Made by a program: the position numbers and the translations under genes
NCBI GenBank assembly: GCA_019636445.1
Contig: JAHBXO010000001.1
Coordinates: forward strand, 310,001 to 374,000
DNA from: Gemmataceae bacterium
GTDB lineage: Bacteria > Planctomycetota > Planctomycetia > Gemmatales > Gemmataceae
DNA: 64,000 bases
Reading direction: 5' to 3'
Shown: positions 25,969-34,878 of the stretch, piece by piece
Position numbering within the stretch: the stretch's first letter is position 1
Layout of the letters: every line of letters begins with the position of its first letter
The notes under the pieces: generated by a model
Database searches by the model: none
The model's input: only the letters and a program-made list of their open reading frames with translations
What the model was told of the DNA's origin: nothing

Positions 25969-27597
25969 ATGGACGCGCGCGTCGGGGCGAAACTCGAAGT
26001 CGTGGCCCCCCGCCGGATACTGACGCCGATCGACTACGGCTGCCTCCTGGCGCTGCTCGCGGTCTCGCTGGCGCTGCACGGCTGGCTCGTCGCGCGAACC
26101 AACGTGACGGCGCGCGACGGCCTCGAGTTCGCGCGCATCGCCATCAACCTCGGCGAATCCCGGCTGACCGAAAAGGGCGAAGGATCGACGGTCGCGGAAA
26201 CCGTCCGCCGATCCGTGCATCCGCCCGGCTATCCGGCGGCGATTCTCGCCGTGGCGCAGGTCCTGCCGGCCGGTGAACCCCAATACCGATATTTGAAGGC
26301 GGCGCAACTTGCGAGCCTGCTCGCGGCGGCGCTCGCCGTCTTCCCGACCTACTGGCTCGGCCGGATGCTCTTCGCCAGCCGGTTCGTCGGCTTCGCCGGC
26401 GCGCTGATCTTTCAGACGATGCCGACGATCGCGCACCTCACGTCGGACACGCTTTCGGAATCGACGTACCTGCTGTTCGCGACGACGGGACTGCTGTTCG
26501 GAGCCCGGGGCTTGCGGCGGCGGAGTCCGGGGATGATGGTGCTCGCCGGCCTGTTCGCCGGGCTGACCTACCTCGTGCGGCCGGAGGGGATCATGCTGCC
26601 GCTGGCGCTGGGCCTGACGGCCGCCGGCGCGGGCATTCTCCGCACCTGGACGCGGAGCGAGGCGCTCGGCCATCTCGCGGCGCTCGGCGTCGGATTCGCC
26701 CTCGTCGGCGCGCCGTACATGGTCATGATCGGCGGCGTCTCGAACAAATCGACCTTCAACGAGCTGATCGAACGGCTGAAGGGGAAGTCGCCGCGACCGC
26801 TCTGGCAGGGCGAGGCGCAGGGTGAAGCGCAGGCGCCGCGACCGGCGGTGCTGTTCGCCGACTTCTACCAGAGCGGAAACCAGACGTCGTGGGCCGCCGC
26901 GGCGATCGTCAAGGAAACCTCCAAGGCGGCGCATTACACGGCCTTCTTCCTCGGCCTGATCGGTGTCGTGGTCCATCGTCGGCGGATCGCCGCCGATCCG
27001 GGGCTGGCGGCGCTCCCGATGTTCGCGCTCGTCAACGTCGCGGTGCTCGCCGCGCTGGCGTTCAAGATCGGCTACGTCTCGGAACGGCATACGGTCGCGA
27101 TCGTGCTGGTGCTGGCGGTCTTCGCGGCGTCGGCGCTGGAACCGATCGGCAAGATCGTTGGGCTGGGCCATCGTGGCGGGATTCGCGGGTTGCTCGCCGC
27201 GATCGTGGTCGCCTCGGTGCCGTCGGCGGTGAAGGTTCCGCACGTGGGCCGCGCCGGGCACCCCCACGCGGGGCGCTACCTGGCGGCGCACGTCGGACCG
27301 AACGATGCGGTCATCGATCCGTATTGCTGGGCGGAATGGTATTCGGGCCGGAGCCTGCGCGCCGTGCCGCCGGACCCGGCGCAACCCTCGGCACGCTGGG
27401 TGATCCTGGAAGGCGGCAAGTCCCCGCACTCGCGCTTGCCGCGCTTCCCGGACGCGATGAACGTGCTCAACGATGCCGGCAACCCGGCGAAGCTCATGTA
27501 TTGGTGGCCGGAGGACGTGCCGGAATCCGAGGCGCGCGACAAGGCGAAGGCGCTGGTCTACCGGCAGCAGGTAACAGCGCCGAAAAATCCGGAATGA
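25969..27597 (+). CDS. Glycosyltransferase family 39 / ArnT-like membrane protein
   Basis: A 542-residue polytopic protein with about ten membrane helices. The first loop after helix 1 contains TARDGLEFARIAINLGES, the place of the acidic catalytic motif in GT39/GT83 enzymes (Asp/Glu present). A PxxP-like HPPGYPAAILAV follows. GARGLRRRSPGMMVLAGLFAGLTYLVRPEG is typical of this superfamily. It would transfer sugar from a polyprenyl-phosphate donor in the cytoplasmic membrane; acceptor unknown. The ATG at 25969 follows GAGGAG and is preferred to 25888. Confidence 0.85.
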   Translation: MDARVGAKLEVVAPRRILTPIDYGCLLALLAVSLALHGWLVARTNVTARDGLEFARIAINLGESRLTEKGEGSTVAETVRRSVHPPGYPAAILAVAQVLPAGEPQYRYLKAAQLASLLAAALAVFPTYWLGRMLFASRFVGFAGALIFQTMPTIAHLTSDTLSESTYLLFATTGLLFGARGLRRRSPGMMVLAGLFAGLTYLVRPEGIMLPLALGLTAAGAGILRTWTRSEALGHLAALGVGFALVGAPYMVMIGGVSNKSTFNELIERLKGKSPRPLWQGEAQGEAQAPRPAVLFADFYQSGNQTSWAAAAIVKETSKAAHYTAFFLGLIGVVVHRRRIAADPGLAALPMFALVNVAVLAALAFKIGYVSERHTVAIVLVLAVFAASALEPIGKIVGLGHRGGIRGLLAAIVVASVPSAVKVPHVGRAGHPHAGRYLAAHVGPNDAVIDPYCWAEWYSGRSLRAVPPDPAQPSARWVILEGGKSPHSRLPRFPDAMNVLNDAGNPAKLMYWWPEDVPESEARDKAKALVYRQQVTAPKNPE

Positions 27598-27609
27598 AAA
27601 CCACCTTCG

Positions 27610-27648
27610 TTGTTTAGCGGCGAGGCGGAGACTTCGGAGCCGAGCGCG
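27610..27648 (+). repeat. Dispersed GC-rich repeat
   Basis: Same element as 3521-3558, differing by an extra G and one substitution. It follows the glycosyltransferase stop codon by 12 bases. Confidence 0.7.
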
Positions 27649-27740
27649 GCGCCGAAGATTTCCGAAAGGAAACCGTATCATCCGGTTCCCAAGAATTAAC
27701 TACCGGTTTGTTGTCCAGTCGATCGATTCGTGAACTCCAG

Positions 27741-27817
27741 ACTCAGAACTCATCCCTCAGAACTCATAACTCGAATTTCAAATTTGAGTCGTGAGTTCGG
27801 AGGGATGAGTTCTGAGC
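27741..27817. repeat. Palindromic repeat (CTCAGAACTCAT family)
   Basis: Arms of about 37 bases (27741-27777 and 27780-27817), reverse complementary with few mismatches and almost no loop, composed of GAGTTCTGAG/CTCAGAACTC-type units. AT-richer than the surroundings. It lies between converging genes (ends at 27597 and 27861). Confidence 0.8.
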
Positions 27818-27860
27818 CAAGAGATTCGACTCGATCGGTAGATAATACGTGGGAACCTTA

Positions 27861-28709
27861 TCAGAACCGTTCGTGACCGCCGCAGACGCGGAGGATGTTG
27901 CGGAAGGCCTGCACGGCGACGGGGAACAGGTCCGGCCCGGTGACGCCGCCGGTCGGGCCGCCGCCGCGGAGGTGCGGTTCCATGACGGCGAAGCCGTCGT
28001 AGCTGCGCTTCACGGCGTCGTAGATGCTGCAGGCGATCTGGCCATCGCCGTAGCCGGGCAGGCAACCGGTGTGCGATTGCTCGCCGGTGCCCTTCCAGTC
28101 CTTGATGTGGAAGTGCTCGACATAGTCCTTCGTCAGTTCCCAGCCGAGCTTCGGATCATATCCGCAATACACCCAGTTCGCCGCATCGTACGCCGAGCGC
28201 AACGCGGGGTGGTTCACCGACTTCATCAGGTCGGCGACGCGCTCCGGCTTGTCGCCGAAGATCTTGTGCTCGTTCTCGTGGAACAGCTTGATCCGTTCCT
28301 TGCCAGCCATCTCGGCCTTCACGCGCATGCGGCGGATGACCTCGTCCCGGTAGGGCGCCCAGTTGCCGTCGAACGGCTTGTCCGCCGGCGGATAGTAGCT
28401 GAAGACGCGGATGTTGAACGTGCCGAGGCGGTGGCACAGTTCCATGGCGCGCTTGAACTTGTCGAGGTGCGGCTCGAAGGGGGAATCGATTGGCACCTTG
28501 CCGATGGGCGAGCCGATGGCGGAGAGCGCGACGCCTTCGCCGTCGATCAGCTTCTTGAACTCGGCGATCTGATCGTCGGAGAGCGCGAGCACGTTCGTCT
28601 GGTGGATCGAGCGGAACTCGATGTGCCGGACGTTCGCGGATTTGAGGACGGCGACCTGCTCGCGCGGGTCCGGGGAGATTTCGTCGGCGAAGGCGGAGAG
28701 CGTGAACAT
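27861..28709 (-). CDS. Sugar phosphate isomerase/epimerase (xylose isomerase-like TIM barrel)
   Basis: A 282-residue AP_endonuc_2 family protein. MFTLSAFADEISPDPREQVAVL is a typical opening. Metal-binding residues are suggested by LFHENEHKIFG (Glu), YDAANWVYCGYDP (Asp) and DYVEHFHIKDWKG (His/Asp), then EPHLRGGG near the end. No signal peptide. Family members isomerise or epimerise sugars and inositols; the substrate cannot be told. The start at 28709 is chosen over an upstream TTG. The CBS-domain gene lies 24 bases upstream on the same strand. Confidence 0.85.
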   Translation of the reverse strand: MFTLSAFADEISPDPREQVAVLKSANVRHIEFRSIHQTNVLALSDDQIAEFKKLIDGEGVALSAIGSPIGKVPIDSPFEPHLDKFKRAMELCHRLGTFNIRVFSYYPPADKPFDGNWAPYRDEVIRRMRVKAEMAGKERIKLFHENEHKIFGDKPERVADLMKSVNHPALRSAYDAANWVYCGYDPKLGWELTKDYVEHFHIKDWKGTGEQSHTGCLPGYGDGQIACSIYDAVKRSYDGFAVMEPHLRGGGPTGGVTGPDLFPVAVQAFRNILRVCGGHERF

Positions 28710-28733
28710 GGTGCGATCCAAGTATGAGGGAAT

Positions 28734-29246
28734 CTATTCCTTGCACAGGCGCGTGATGTGCCGGAGCACGTCGCGCACCGAGACGACGCCGATGGGGCGG
28801 TCGTTCTCGCCGACGACGGGCAGGTGGCGGTAGCCGCCGGTGTCCATCTTCTGCATGGCGAAGGCGAGCGGGTCGAGGGGGGAGACGGTCTCCGGTGCGG
28901 CGGTCATGAACTCGCCGACGGGGAGCTGTTCGAATCCGGGCTGTCCGGCGACCTTGGTGAGGAAGTCGCGTTCGGTGAGGATGCCGACGAGCTGGTTCTG
29001 GGCGTTGACGACCAGGAGGGCGCCGACGCCGCGGTCCATCATGGTCTTCATGGCGTCCGCGAGGGACGCCAGTTCGCGGACGGTGACGGGCGGCTTGGGG
29101 CTGAGGCACGAGACCGGCTCGGACATCAGGCTGGCCTCGACCTTGTCGACGGGCGTGGGCCGGTCGAGCGCGGTGAGATCCGCCTGGCACTTTTCGCAGT
29201 CCTCGGCGCCGGGGACGTTCAAATGGTTGCAGGTGGGGCAATACAT
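28734..29246 (-). CDS. Zinc-ribbon and twin CBS domain protein
   Basis: 170 residues. The N-terminal zinc ribbon has CPTCNHLN...CEKCQ (Cys 3, 6, 17, 20). Two CBS motifs follow, about residues 38-100 (ALLVVNAQNQLVGILTERDFL) and 108-166 (HLPVVGENDRPIGVVSVRDVL). Such pairs form a Bateman module that binds adenosyl ligands and senses energy state. No effector domain is attached, so it may act on a partner protein. Likely co-transcribed with the downstream isomerase gene. Confidence 0.88.
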   Translation of the reverse strand: MYCPTCNHLNVPGAEDCEKCQADLTALDRPTPVDKVEASLMSEPVSCLSPKPPVTVRELASLADAMKTMMDRGVGALLVVNAQNQLVGILTERDFLTKVAGQPGFEQLPVGEFMTAAPETVSPLDPLAFAMQKMDTGGYRHLPVVGENDRPIGVVSVRDVLRHITRLCKE

Positions 29247-29318
29247 GGCCGCCTCCGGAGCGAGGACATCGGAACGCGGAATTCCAAGGAAATCCCGACC
29301 GCCAACAGGGCTTCTTCT

Positions 29319-29352
29319 ATTCCGAATTCGGAATTCCGCAATCCGAATTCAA
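29319..29352. repeat. Short palindromic repeat (ATTCCGAATTCGGAATTC family)
   Basis: A self-complementary stretch built of TTCCGAATTC/GAATTCGGAA words. Similar words recur at about 33160-33238 and 37305-37336, always between genes. Copies are degenerate, so limits are approximate. Confidence 0.55.
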
Positions 29353-29498
29353 AAGGCGGGAACTTCCGCGCGGGGGGCGGCGTCGGAAAGGTCAGGGAGG
29401 GGAACCCGGCGAAACCTATTGCGGGGCGCGGGGTTTCATCCCATAATCACGGAAACCGTTCTTCGGCCCGCCGGGCCAATCAATCGAGGGATTACGCG

Positions 29499-30782
29499 AT
29501 GTTCGGAATCACGGACCGCCGTCACTTCATGGCCCACGCCGCCGGCGCGGCCGCCGTCACCGTACCCGGAATGTCGTTCCTGGCGAACCTCCGCAGCCAG
29601 GCGGCGGAGATGAAGAAGAAGAACAAGAGCCTCATCATCCTGTGGATGGGCGGCGGCCCGGCCACGATCGACCTCTGGGACATGAAGCCCGGCAGCCCGA
29701 ACGGCGGCGAACACAAGCCGGTGAGCACCACCGCCAGCGGCGTGCAGATCACCGAACACCTGCCGAACGTCGCCAAGCAGATGAAGCACCTGTCGATCGT
29801 CCGCTCCCTGCAGACCCGGGAAGGCGACCACCAGCGCGGCACGTTCCTCATGAACACCGGCCGCTCGCCGAACCCGCTCGTCGAGTTCCCCAGCATCGGC
29901 TCCATCATGTCCTACTACCAGGCCATGGACGTCGAAGCGATGAAGCAGGCCGACATCCCGAGCTTCATCAGCGTCGGCGGCGGCCGCGTCGGCCCTGGCT
30001 TCCTCGGCATGAAGTACGCCTCGTTCAACGTCCAGAACGCCGGCGCCCCGCCGGAAAACGTCAATCCGCCGGTCAGCGGCGTGCAGATGGACCGCCGCAA
30101 GGTGCTCTTCGAATCGCTCGAAGGCAGCTTCAAGACGAACGTCCCCGCCGACGCCGCCAAGGCCCACAAGGAAGTCTACGACAAGGCGCTGAACCTCGTG
30201 ACCAGCAGCCGCAAGGAAGTCTTCAGCCTCGACAAGGAGCCGGCGTCGCTCCGCGAAGAGTACGGCCGGACCGGCTTCGGCAACGGCTGCCTCCTCGCCC
30301 GCAAGCTCGTGGAAGCCGGCGTCGCCGCCGTCGAAGTCAGCCTCGGCGGCTGGGACATGCACAACGGCATCTTCGCCGCCCTCCAACGCCGCCTGCCGGA
30401 ACTGGATAAAGGCATGTCGGCCCTGACCCGCGACCTCGCGGATCGCGGCCGCCTCAAGGACACCGTCATCGTGTGGATGGGCGACTTCGGCCGCACCCCG
30501 AAGATCAACCAAAACGGCGGCCGCGACCACTGGCCCCGCTGCTGGTCCGTCGTGGTCGGCGGTGGCAACATCAAGGGCGGAGTCGCCTATGGCTCCACCG
30601 ACGAGAACGGCACGAGCGTCAAGGACAACCCCACGGACATCCTCGACCTCTACGCCACCATCTACAAGGGCCTCGGCATCGACCCGACCCCGCAAGCCGT
30701 CGCCGACGTCCGCGACAACCTCGGCCGACCCTACTACATCGCCGGCGACAAGCCGAAGTGGATCAAGGAACTGGTCGGCTAA
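29499..30782 (+). CDS. DUF1501 family exported protein
   Basis: A 427-residue sulfatase-like protein. MFGITDRRHFMAHAAGAAAV is a twin-arginine-like signal, and LIILWMGGGPATIDLWDMKPG, GSIMSYYQAMD, GGWDMHNGIFAALQRRLPELD and FGRTPKINQNGGRDHWPRCW are DUF1501 motifs with likely metal ligands Asp/His. Unlike the protein at 17390, no DUF1549/DUF1553 partner is adjacent in the window. Chosen start 29499 begins the signal peptide. An excellent terminator follows at 30810. Confidence 0.92.
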   Translation: MFGITDRRHFMAHAAGAAAVTVPGMSFLANLRSQAAEMKKKNKSLIILWMGGGPATIDLWDMKPGSPNGGEHKPVSTTASGVQITEHLPNVAKQMKHLSIVRSLQTREGDHQRGTFLMNTGRSPNPLVEFPSIGSIMSYYQAMDVEAMKQADIPSFISVGGGRVGPGFLGMKYASFNVQNAGAPPENVNPPVSGVQMDRRKVLFESLEGSFKTNVPADAAKAHKEVYDKALNLVTSSRKEVFSLDKEPASLREEYGRTGFGNGCLLARKLVEAGVAAVEVSLGGWDMHNGIFAALQRRLPELDKGMSALTRDLADRGRLKDTVIVWMGDFGRTPKINQNGGRDHWPRCWSVVVGGGNIKGGVAYGSTDENGTSVKDNPTDILDLYATIYKGLGIDPTPQAVADVRDNLGRPYYIAGDKPKWIKELVG

Positions 30783-30809
30783 CCCCGATCCGTCCCCGGT
30801 ACGCCCAGG

Positions 30810-30845
30810 AATCGGCGGCTCCCCAGAGCCGCCGATTCTTTTTTT
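30810..30845 (+). terminator. Intrinsic terminator
   Basis: An 11-base perfect stem, AATCGGCGGCT and AGCCGCCGATT, with a six-base loop, followed by CTTTTTTT. A textbook rho-independent terminator for the DUF1501 gene. Confidence 0.93.
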
Positions 30846-30895
30846 GGAACTTGAGCGAAAATCCAATCGTCAAGATGTTTTTTTGTTCGCGGCGC

Positions 30896-30925
30896 TTGAC
30901 TTTGCCGGGTAGACGGAACTAGACT
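30896..30925 (+). promoter_or_regulatory. Sigma-70-type promoter upstream of csrA
   Basis: TTGACT (30896-30901), an 18-base spacer and TAGACT (30920-30925). It would give csrA a leader of about 130 bases containing several GGA triplets and a hairpin. Confidence 0.5.
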
Positions 30926-31018
30926 GGCAAGAGGAAATCGGAAAAATCGATGAAATCCGAGCTGTAAGACTTTCCGGCAAGCTTGGTAAAATCGTTAGAA
31001 ATGTTGCAGGAAGCCACA

Positions 31019-31041
31019 TTTTTCCGCTATCAGCGGAAAAA
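31019..31041 (+). promoter_or_regulatory. Perfect hairpin in the csrA leader, next to the ribosome binding site
   Basis: TTTTTCCGCT (31019-31028), a three-base loop and AGCGGAAAAA (31032-31041), ending ten bases before the AAGGAGGAA Shine-Dalgarno of csrA. GGA triplets lie in the stem and in the ribosome binding site; CsrA proteins are known to bind GGA in or near hairpins. Autoregulation is inferred. Confidence 0.6.
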
Positions 31042-31063
31042 TATCATCAAGGAGGAACTCGCG

Positions 31064-31366
31064 ATGCTCGTCCTTTCCCGCAAAATCGGCGAATCCATCA
31101 TTATCGGCGATACCGTACGCGTCACTGTCGTGGAAATCGGCCAAGGCCGCGTGAAGATCGGCGTGCATGCCCCCGACAACGTTTCGGTCGACCGGGAAGA
31201 AATCCACGCCCGCAAGTCGATGGAACGGGAACTTCGCACCATCGATTTGGGCGAAGATCTGCCGGTGACCGTTCACAACCGGTTGCTGCCGATCGTCGAC
31301 ACGACCCCCGCGCCGCTGCCGTCGCCCAAGGCCCTGCCGGGCGGATTCCGCCGAAAGCCTCGCTAA
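31064..31366 (+). CDS. csrA: Carbon storage regulator CsrA
   Basis: A 100-residue RNA-binding translational regulator. Residues 1-60 ([20 protein letters not shown]...[20 protein letters not shown]) match CsrA closely, including the Leu4/Arg6 and VDREEI regions that contact GGA-containing RNA. About 40 further residues, Pro-rich and basic at the end, are not part of the standard 60-75 residue protein. The start at 31064 has an ideal AAGGAGGAA nine bases upstream; an upstream frame to 30983 has no such site. Single gene with its own promoter and terminator hairpin. Confidence 0.95.
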   Translation: MLVLSRKIGESIIIGDTVRVTVVEIGQGRVKIGVHAPDNVSVDREEIHARKSMERELRTIDLGEDLPVTVHNRLLPIVDTTPAPLPSPKALPGGFRRKPR

Positions 31367-31386
31367 ACCGGATCATTCCATCGTCC

Positions 31387-31411
31387 GAGCCTACCGACAA
31401 CCGGTAGGCTC
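31387..31411 (+). terminator. Probable terminator hairpin after csrA
   Basis: A perfect ten-base stem, GAGCCTACCG and CGGTAGGCTC, with a five-base loop; followed by GTTGCATTT rather than a clean T-run. Confidence 0.65.
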
Positions 31412-31541
31412 GTTGCATTTCCCCCAGTCGGCGTTTTCCGCTCGGACCGACGGGGATTCGGCCGAAAGTCAAACCGTCCCGTCGGTCGATACGTCCTGAC
31501 CGTAGCATCAACCGCATTCTCTTCCGCAAAGGCGCCCTGCG

Positions 31542-33158
31542 ATGCAAGACATGATGTCCACCCCGCCGGCCGTGAACCCCGTCGCCCCCACCGCCACGAA
31601 CAGCTACGACGAGGTGCCCTACGAGAGCCACCCGTTCAGCCAGACACACCCGAGCCGGCTGTTCGTGATCGGTTCGCTCTTCGGCCTGCGCCCGGTGCCC
31701 GTCCAGCGCTGCCGTGTGCTCGAACTCGGCTGCGCCGCCGGCGGGAACCTCATCCCGATGGCGGACATGTTCCCAGACAGCCAGTTCGTCGGCATCGACC
31801 TTTCGAAGCGGCAGATCGAAGACGGCCAGAAGAACGTCGCGGAACTCGGCCTCAAGAACCTGACGCTCCGCCACGCGAGCATCACCGACGTCGACGTCGG
31901 TTACGGGATGTTCGACTACATCATCTGCCACGGCGTCTTCTCCTGGGTGCCCAACCATGTCCAGGAAAAGATCTTCGACATCTTCGACAAGAACCTGACC
32001 GCCAACGGCATCGCCTACGTCAGCTACAACACCTACCCCGGCTGGCACATGCGCGGCATGATCCGCGACATGATGCGCTACCACTCCGGCCGCTTCAACA
32101 CCCCGCAACTCCGCACCCAACAGGCCCGCGCCCTGCTGGACTTCCTCGCGCAGTCCGTCAAGCAGGAAGGGCCGTATTCGCAACTTCTCAAGGCCGAACT
32201 GGAAACGCTGCGCCACCAGGCCGATCACTACCTCTACCACGAGCACCTCGAAGAGAATAACGAGCCGCTCTACTTCCACCAGTTCATGACTCGCGCCGGC
32301 GCGCACGGCCTGCGCTACCTCGGCGAGTCCCGCGTCGGCACGATGGTGACGGGCAACTTCGGCCCCGACATCGAGAAGACGCTCAAGATCCTCGCCACCG
32401 ACCAGATCCAGGCCGAGCAGTACATGGACTTCCTGCGGAACCGGATGTTCCGCGAGACGCTGCTGGTGCACAGCAAGGTGAACCCGAACTGGAGCGTCCA
32501 GCCCGACGTGCTTCGGACGCTGCACGTGGCCAGCGGCGCCCGGCCGGCCGCGCCCGTGACGAACCTGAACACCGACGAGAACATCCAGTACAAGTCGGCG
32601 AGCGGGATGCAGATGGCGACGAACCGCCCGCTGCTCAAGGCCGTGATGCAGGTGCTCGGCGAGGCGTTCCCCGGCACGGTGCCGTTCGACGTGCTCCGCA
32701 AGACCGCCCGCGAACGGATCGGCGGCGATGCCAACGATCCGAAGCAGGTCGCCGAGGACACCAACGTGGTGGCGATCGGTTTGCTGAACTGCTACATGTC
32801 GAGCGACCTGATCGAGTTGCACGGCATGCCGATCGTGGTGCAGAAGAAGCCGGGCGAGAAGCCGCTGGCGCTCAAGTGGGCGCGGATGCAGGCCGGCCGC
32901 GCCGCGTCGGTCACGAACCGCCGCCACGAAGTGCTCCGCCTGAACGACCTGGACCGCCACCTGATCCCGCTGCTGAACGGCGAGAACACGAAAGAGCAGA
33001 TCATCGACGGTCTGGCCGCCGTCTCCGCGTCGGGCCAGTTGAACGTCCAGAAGGACAACATCACCTTGAGCGATCCCAAGGAAATCCGCGCCGCGCTGGC
33101 CTCGGTCATTGATCAGGCGATCCAGAAGGTCGCCGACCAGGCTCTGCTGCCCGCGTGA
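31542..33158 (+). CDS. SAM-dependent methyltransferase with methyltransferase regulatory domain
   Basis: 538 residues. A class I methyltransferase fold covers about 20-220: VLELGCAAGGNLIPMA is motif I, VGIDLSKRQIEDG follows, and ICHGVFSWVP is motif IV. A methyltransferase regulatory domain follows (about 230-320, including GLRYLGESRVGTMVTGNF). The C-terminal helical region (about 370-538) looks like a winged-helix segment (LNDLDRHLIPLLNGENTKEQI). This architecture is known in bacteria; substrates are unknown, with a protein or lipid-linked glycan plausible. A start at the second ATG (31554) is also possible. Confidence 0.88.
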   Translation: MQDMMSTPPAVNPVAPTATNSYDEVPYESHPFSQTHPSRLFVIGSLFGLRPVPVQRCRVLELGCAAGGNLIPMADMFPDSQFVGIDLSKRQIEDGQKNVAELGLKNLTLRHASITDVDVGYGMFDYIICHGVFSWVPNHVQEKIFDIFDKNLTANGIAYVSYNTYPGWHMRGMIRDMMRYHSGRFNTPQLRTQQARALLDFLAQSVKQEGPYSQLLKAELETLRHQADHYLYHEHLEENNEPLYFHQFMTRAGAHGLRYLGESRVGTMVTGNFGPDIEKTLKILATDQIQAEQYMDFLRNRMFRETLLVHSKVNPNWSVQPDVLRTLHVASGARPAAPVTNLNTDENIQYKSASGMQMATNRPLLKAVMQVLGEAFPGTVPFDVLRKTARERIGGDANDPKQVAEDTNVVAIGLLNCYMSSDLIELHGMPIVVQKKPGEKPLALKWARMQAGRAASVTNRRHEVLRLNDLDRHLIPLLNGENTKEQIIDGLAAVSASGQLNVQKDNITLSDPKEIRAALASVIDQAIQKVADQALLPA

Positions 33159-33247
33159 TGCCAAATCGGATTTCCGAAAGCGGAATGCGGAATTTCGGAT
33201 AAATCAATCCGGGTTCCGTCTTCCGCGTTCGGTTTTGGAAACCGGCT

Positions 33248-33700
33248 ATGTTCTCCCAGACGGTCGAGTATGCTCTCCGGGCCGTCGTCTACCTCGCGCA
33301 GAACCGGGGCAGCGCGGCCACGGAACAGGTCGCCGAAGCGACGAAGGTGCCGCCGGCGTACCTCGCCAAGGTGATGCAGGGCCTCGTGCGCGGCGGCATC
33401 GTCGTGAGCCGTCGCGGTGTCGGCGGGGGTGTCGCACTCGCCCGCAAGCCCGAAGAACTGACCGTCCTCGAAGTCGTCAACGCCGTCGACCCGATCGTGC
33501 GCATCCGCACCTGCCCGCTTGAGCTTTCGACGCACGGCGCGAACCTTTGCCCCTTGCATCGCCGACTGGACAACGCCCTCGCGATGGTCGAGGACGCGTT
33601 TCGCGCGACGACGCTGGCGGAAGTGCTGAGCGTCCCCGGCGAAAGCGTGCCGCTGTGCGACTTCCCGCCCGTGCAACCGCTGACGAAGCGGAAACGGTGA
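33248..33700 (+). CDS. Rrf2 family transcriptional regulator
   Basis: 150 residues. The Rrf2 winged helix-turn-helix (FSQTVEYALRAVVYLAQN...VPPAYLAKVMQGLVRGGIVVSRRGVGGGVALA) is clear. Three Cys follow (RTCPLELS, NLCPLHRR and PLCDFP), the kind that bind an Fe-S cluster in IscR and NsrR, although spacing differs from IscR. It may sense redox state or nitric oxide. No Fe-S assembly genes are adjacent. The last codons are duplicated downstream in a 72-base repeat. Confidence 0.92.
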   Translation: MFSQTVEYALRAVVYLAQNRGSAATEQVAEATKVPPAYLAKVMQGLVRGGIVVSRRGVGGGVALARKPEELTVLEVVNAVDPIVRIRTCPLELSTHGANLCPLHRRLDNALAMVEDAFRATTLAEVLSVPGESVPLCDFPPVQPLTKRKR

Positions 33701-33890
33701 AACCCATCGAGAACACGAAAGCCCGAAAGTCCGAAACCCCGAGATTCGTGCGGTACCCAAGTCGGTGTGGCGAATACTGGTTAGCCCGACGCGCCAGCGA
33801 GGGCGAGTCAGCTCTCCGGTGCAGCCGCTGACGAAGCGGAAACGGTGAAGTCCGTCGAGTACACGAAAGCCCGAAAATTCGAAACGCCGA
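33671..33890 (+). repeat. 72-base direct repeat including the 3' end of the Rrf2 gene
   Basis: Copies at 33671-33742 and 33819-33890 agree at about 64 of 72 positions. The first holds the end of the Rrf2 coding sequence (..QPLTKRKR and stop) plus AACACGAAAGCCCGAAAG; the second repeats both in an untranslated region. Between them lies another common-looking element (TAGCCCGACGCGCCAGCGAG), and after them an inverted partner of the CGAAAGCCCGAAA motif (33903-33939). Confidence 0.75.
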
Positions 33891-33940
33891 ATTCAAAACT
33901 CTGTTTTCGGGATTTCGTACTTTCGGGATTTCGTGATCTC

Positions 33941-34798
33941 TTATCTCGGAACATTTCCCATCATGACGAACAGCAGGATGACTGCCGCCAACACCAACCG
34001 GTAGCCGACGAAGACGGCGGTCGAGTAGCGTTGCAGGAAGCGCATCAGCCACGCGATCGAGATGTAGCCGACGACGAACGACACCAGTGTGCCGACGAGC
34101 AGGTTCATCGCCTGGCGCTCGAAGTCGGCGTCGCCTTTCTTCAACCAGTCGTAGAGGTCCTTCGCGCCGGCGGCGCCGATGGCGGGGATGGACATGAGGA
34201 ATGAGAATCGCGCCGCGGCGGGCCGCGCGAGGCCGAGGAAGAGGCACGCGGTCAGCGTGGTGCCGGAGCGCGAGCCGCCGGGCATGAGGGCGCAGGCCTG
34301 GAACAGGCCCACGATCAGCGCATCGAGCCAACTCAGATCGGTCTCGGTTCTCGGAGGAATCGTCCGCCGTTTCGCCCACCATTCCGAGGCGGCCAGCACA
34401 AGAGCGAAGACGATGGAGACGAGGGCGATGGCGGTCGGGTTGTAGAACTGCGCCTTGATCTTCGAGCCGAATGCCGCACCGACGATGAGCGCCGGCACCG
34501 TGGCGAGGAGAACGAGCTTCGCCAGCCGGCCATCGGAAGTCGTTGAACCAAGCATTCGCCCCGAACGCAGATCGAGGGACAGTCCCGCGAGCATCCGCAC
34601 GATTTCGGGGCGGAAGTACAGGATGACGGCGGCGAGGGTGCCGAGTTGGATGACGACGGTGATCGGGTCGTTCGCCAACTCTTCGCGCGTGCGGCCGAAC
34701 CATTCCTGCACGAGCACGAGGTGGGCGGTGCTGCTGATCGGCAGGAACTCGGTGAGGCCCTGCACGAGGCCGAGGACGGCGGCTTGCCAGAGCGGCAT
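33941..34798 (-). CDS. uppP: Undecaprenyl-diphosphate phosphatase
   Basis: A 285-residue integral membrane enzyme (BacA/UppP) that recycles the lipid carrier of cell-wall synthesis. Motif 1 GLVQGLTEFLPISSTAHL (about residues 11-28) supplies the catalytic Glu, and motif 2 LMPGGSRSGTTL (about 173-184) the Arg. Around eight membrane helices. Length is normal. The gene is preceded by an 80-base gap shared with divergent mnmA. Confidence 0.96.
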   Translation of the reverse strand: MPLWQAAVLGLVQGLTEFLPISSTAHLVLVQEWFGRTREELANDPITVVIQLGTLAAVILYFRPEIVRMLAGLSLDLRSGRMLGSTTSDGRLAKLVLLATVPALIVGAAFGSKIKAQFYNPTAIALVSIVFALVLAASEWWAKRRTIPPRTETDLSWLDALIVGLFQACALMPGGSRSGTTLTACLFLGLARPAAARFSFLMSIPAIGAAGAKDLYDWLKKGDADFERQAMNLLVGTLVSFVVGYISIAWLMRFLQRYSTAVFVGYRLVLAAVILLFVMMGNVPR

Positions 34799-34878
34799 GA
34801 AGGCGATTCCTTTCCGGTGCGGACCCGAACACTTTACGGGCCGAATCCTCTAAACTGTAGTATCCGGAGGATGACTCG

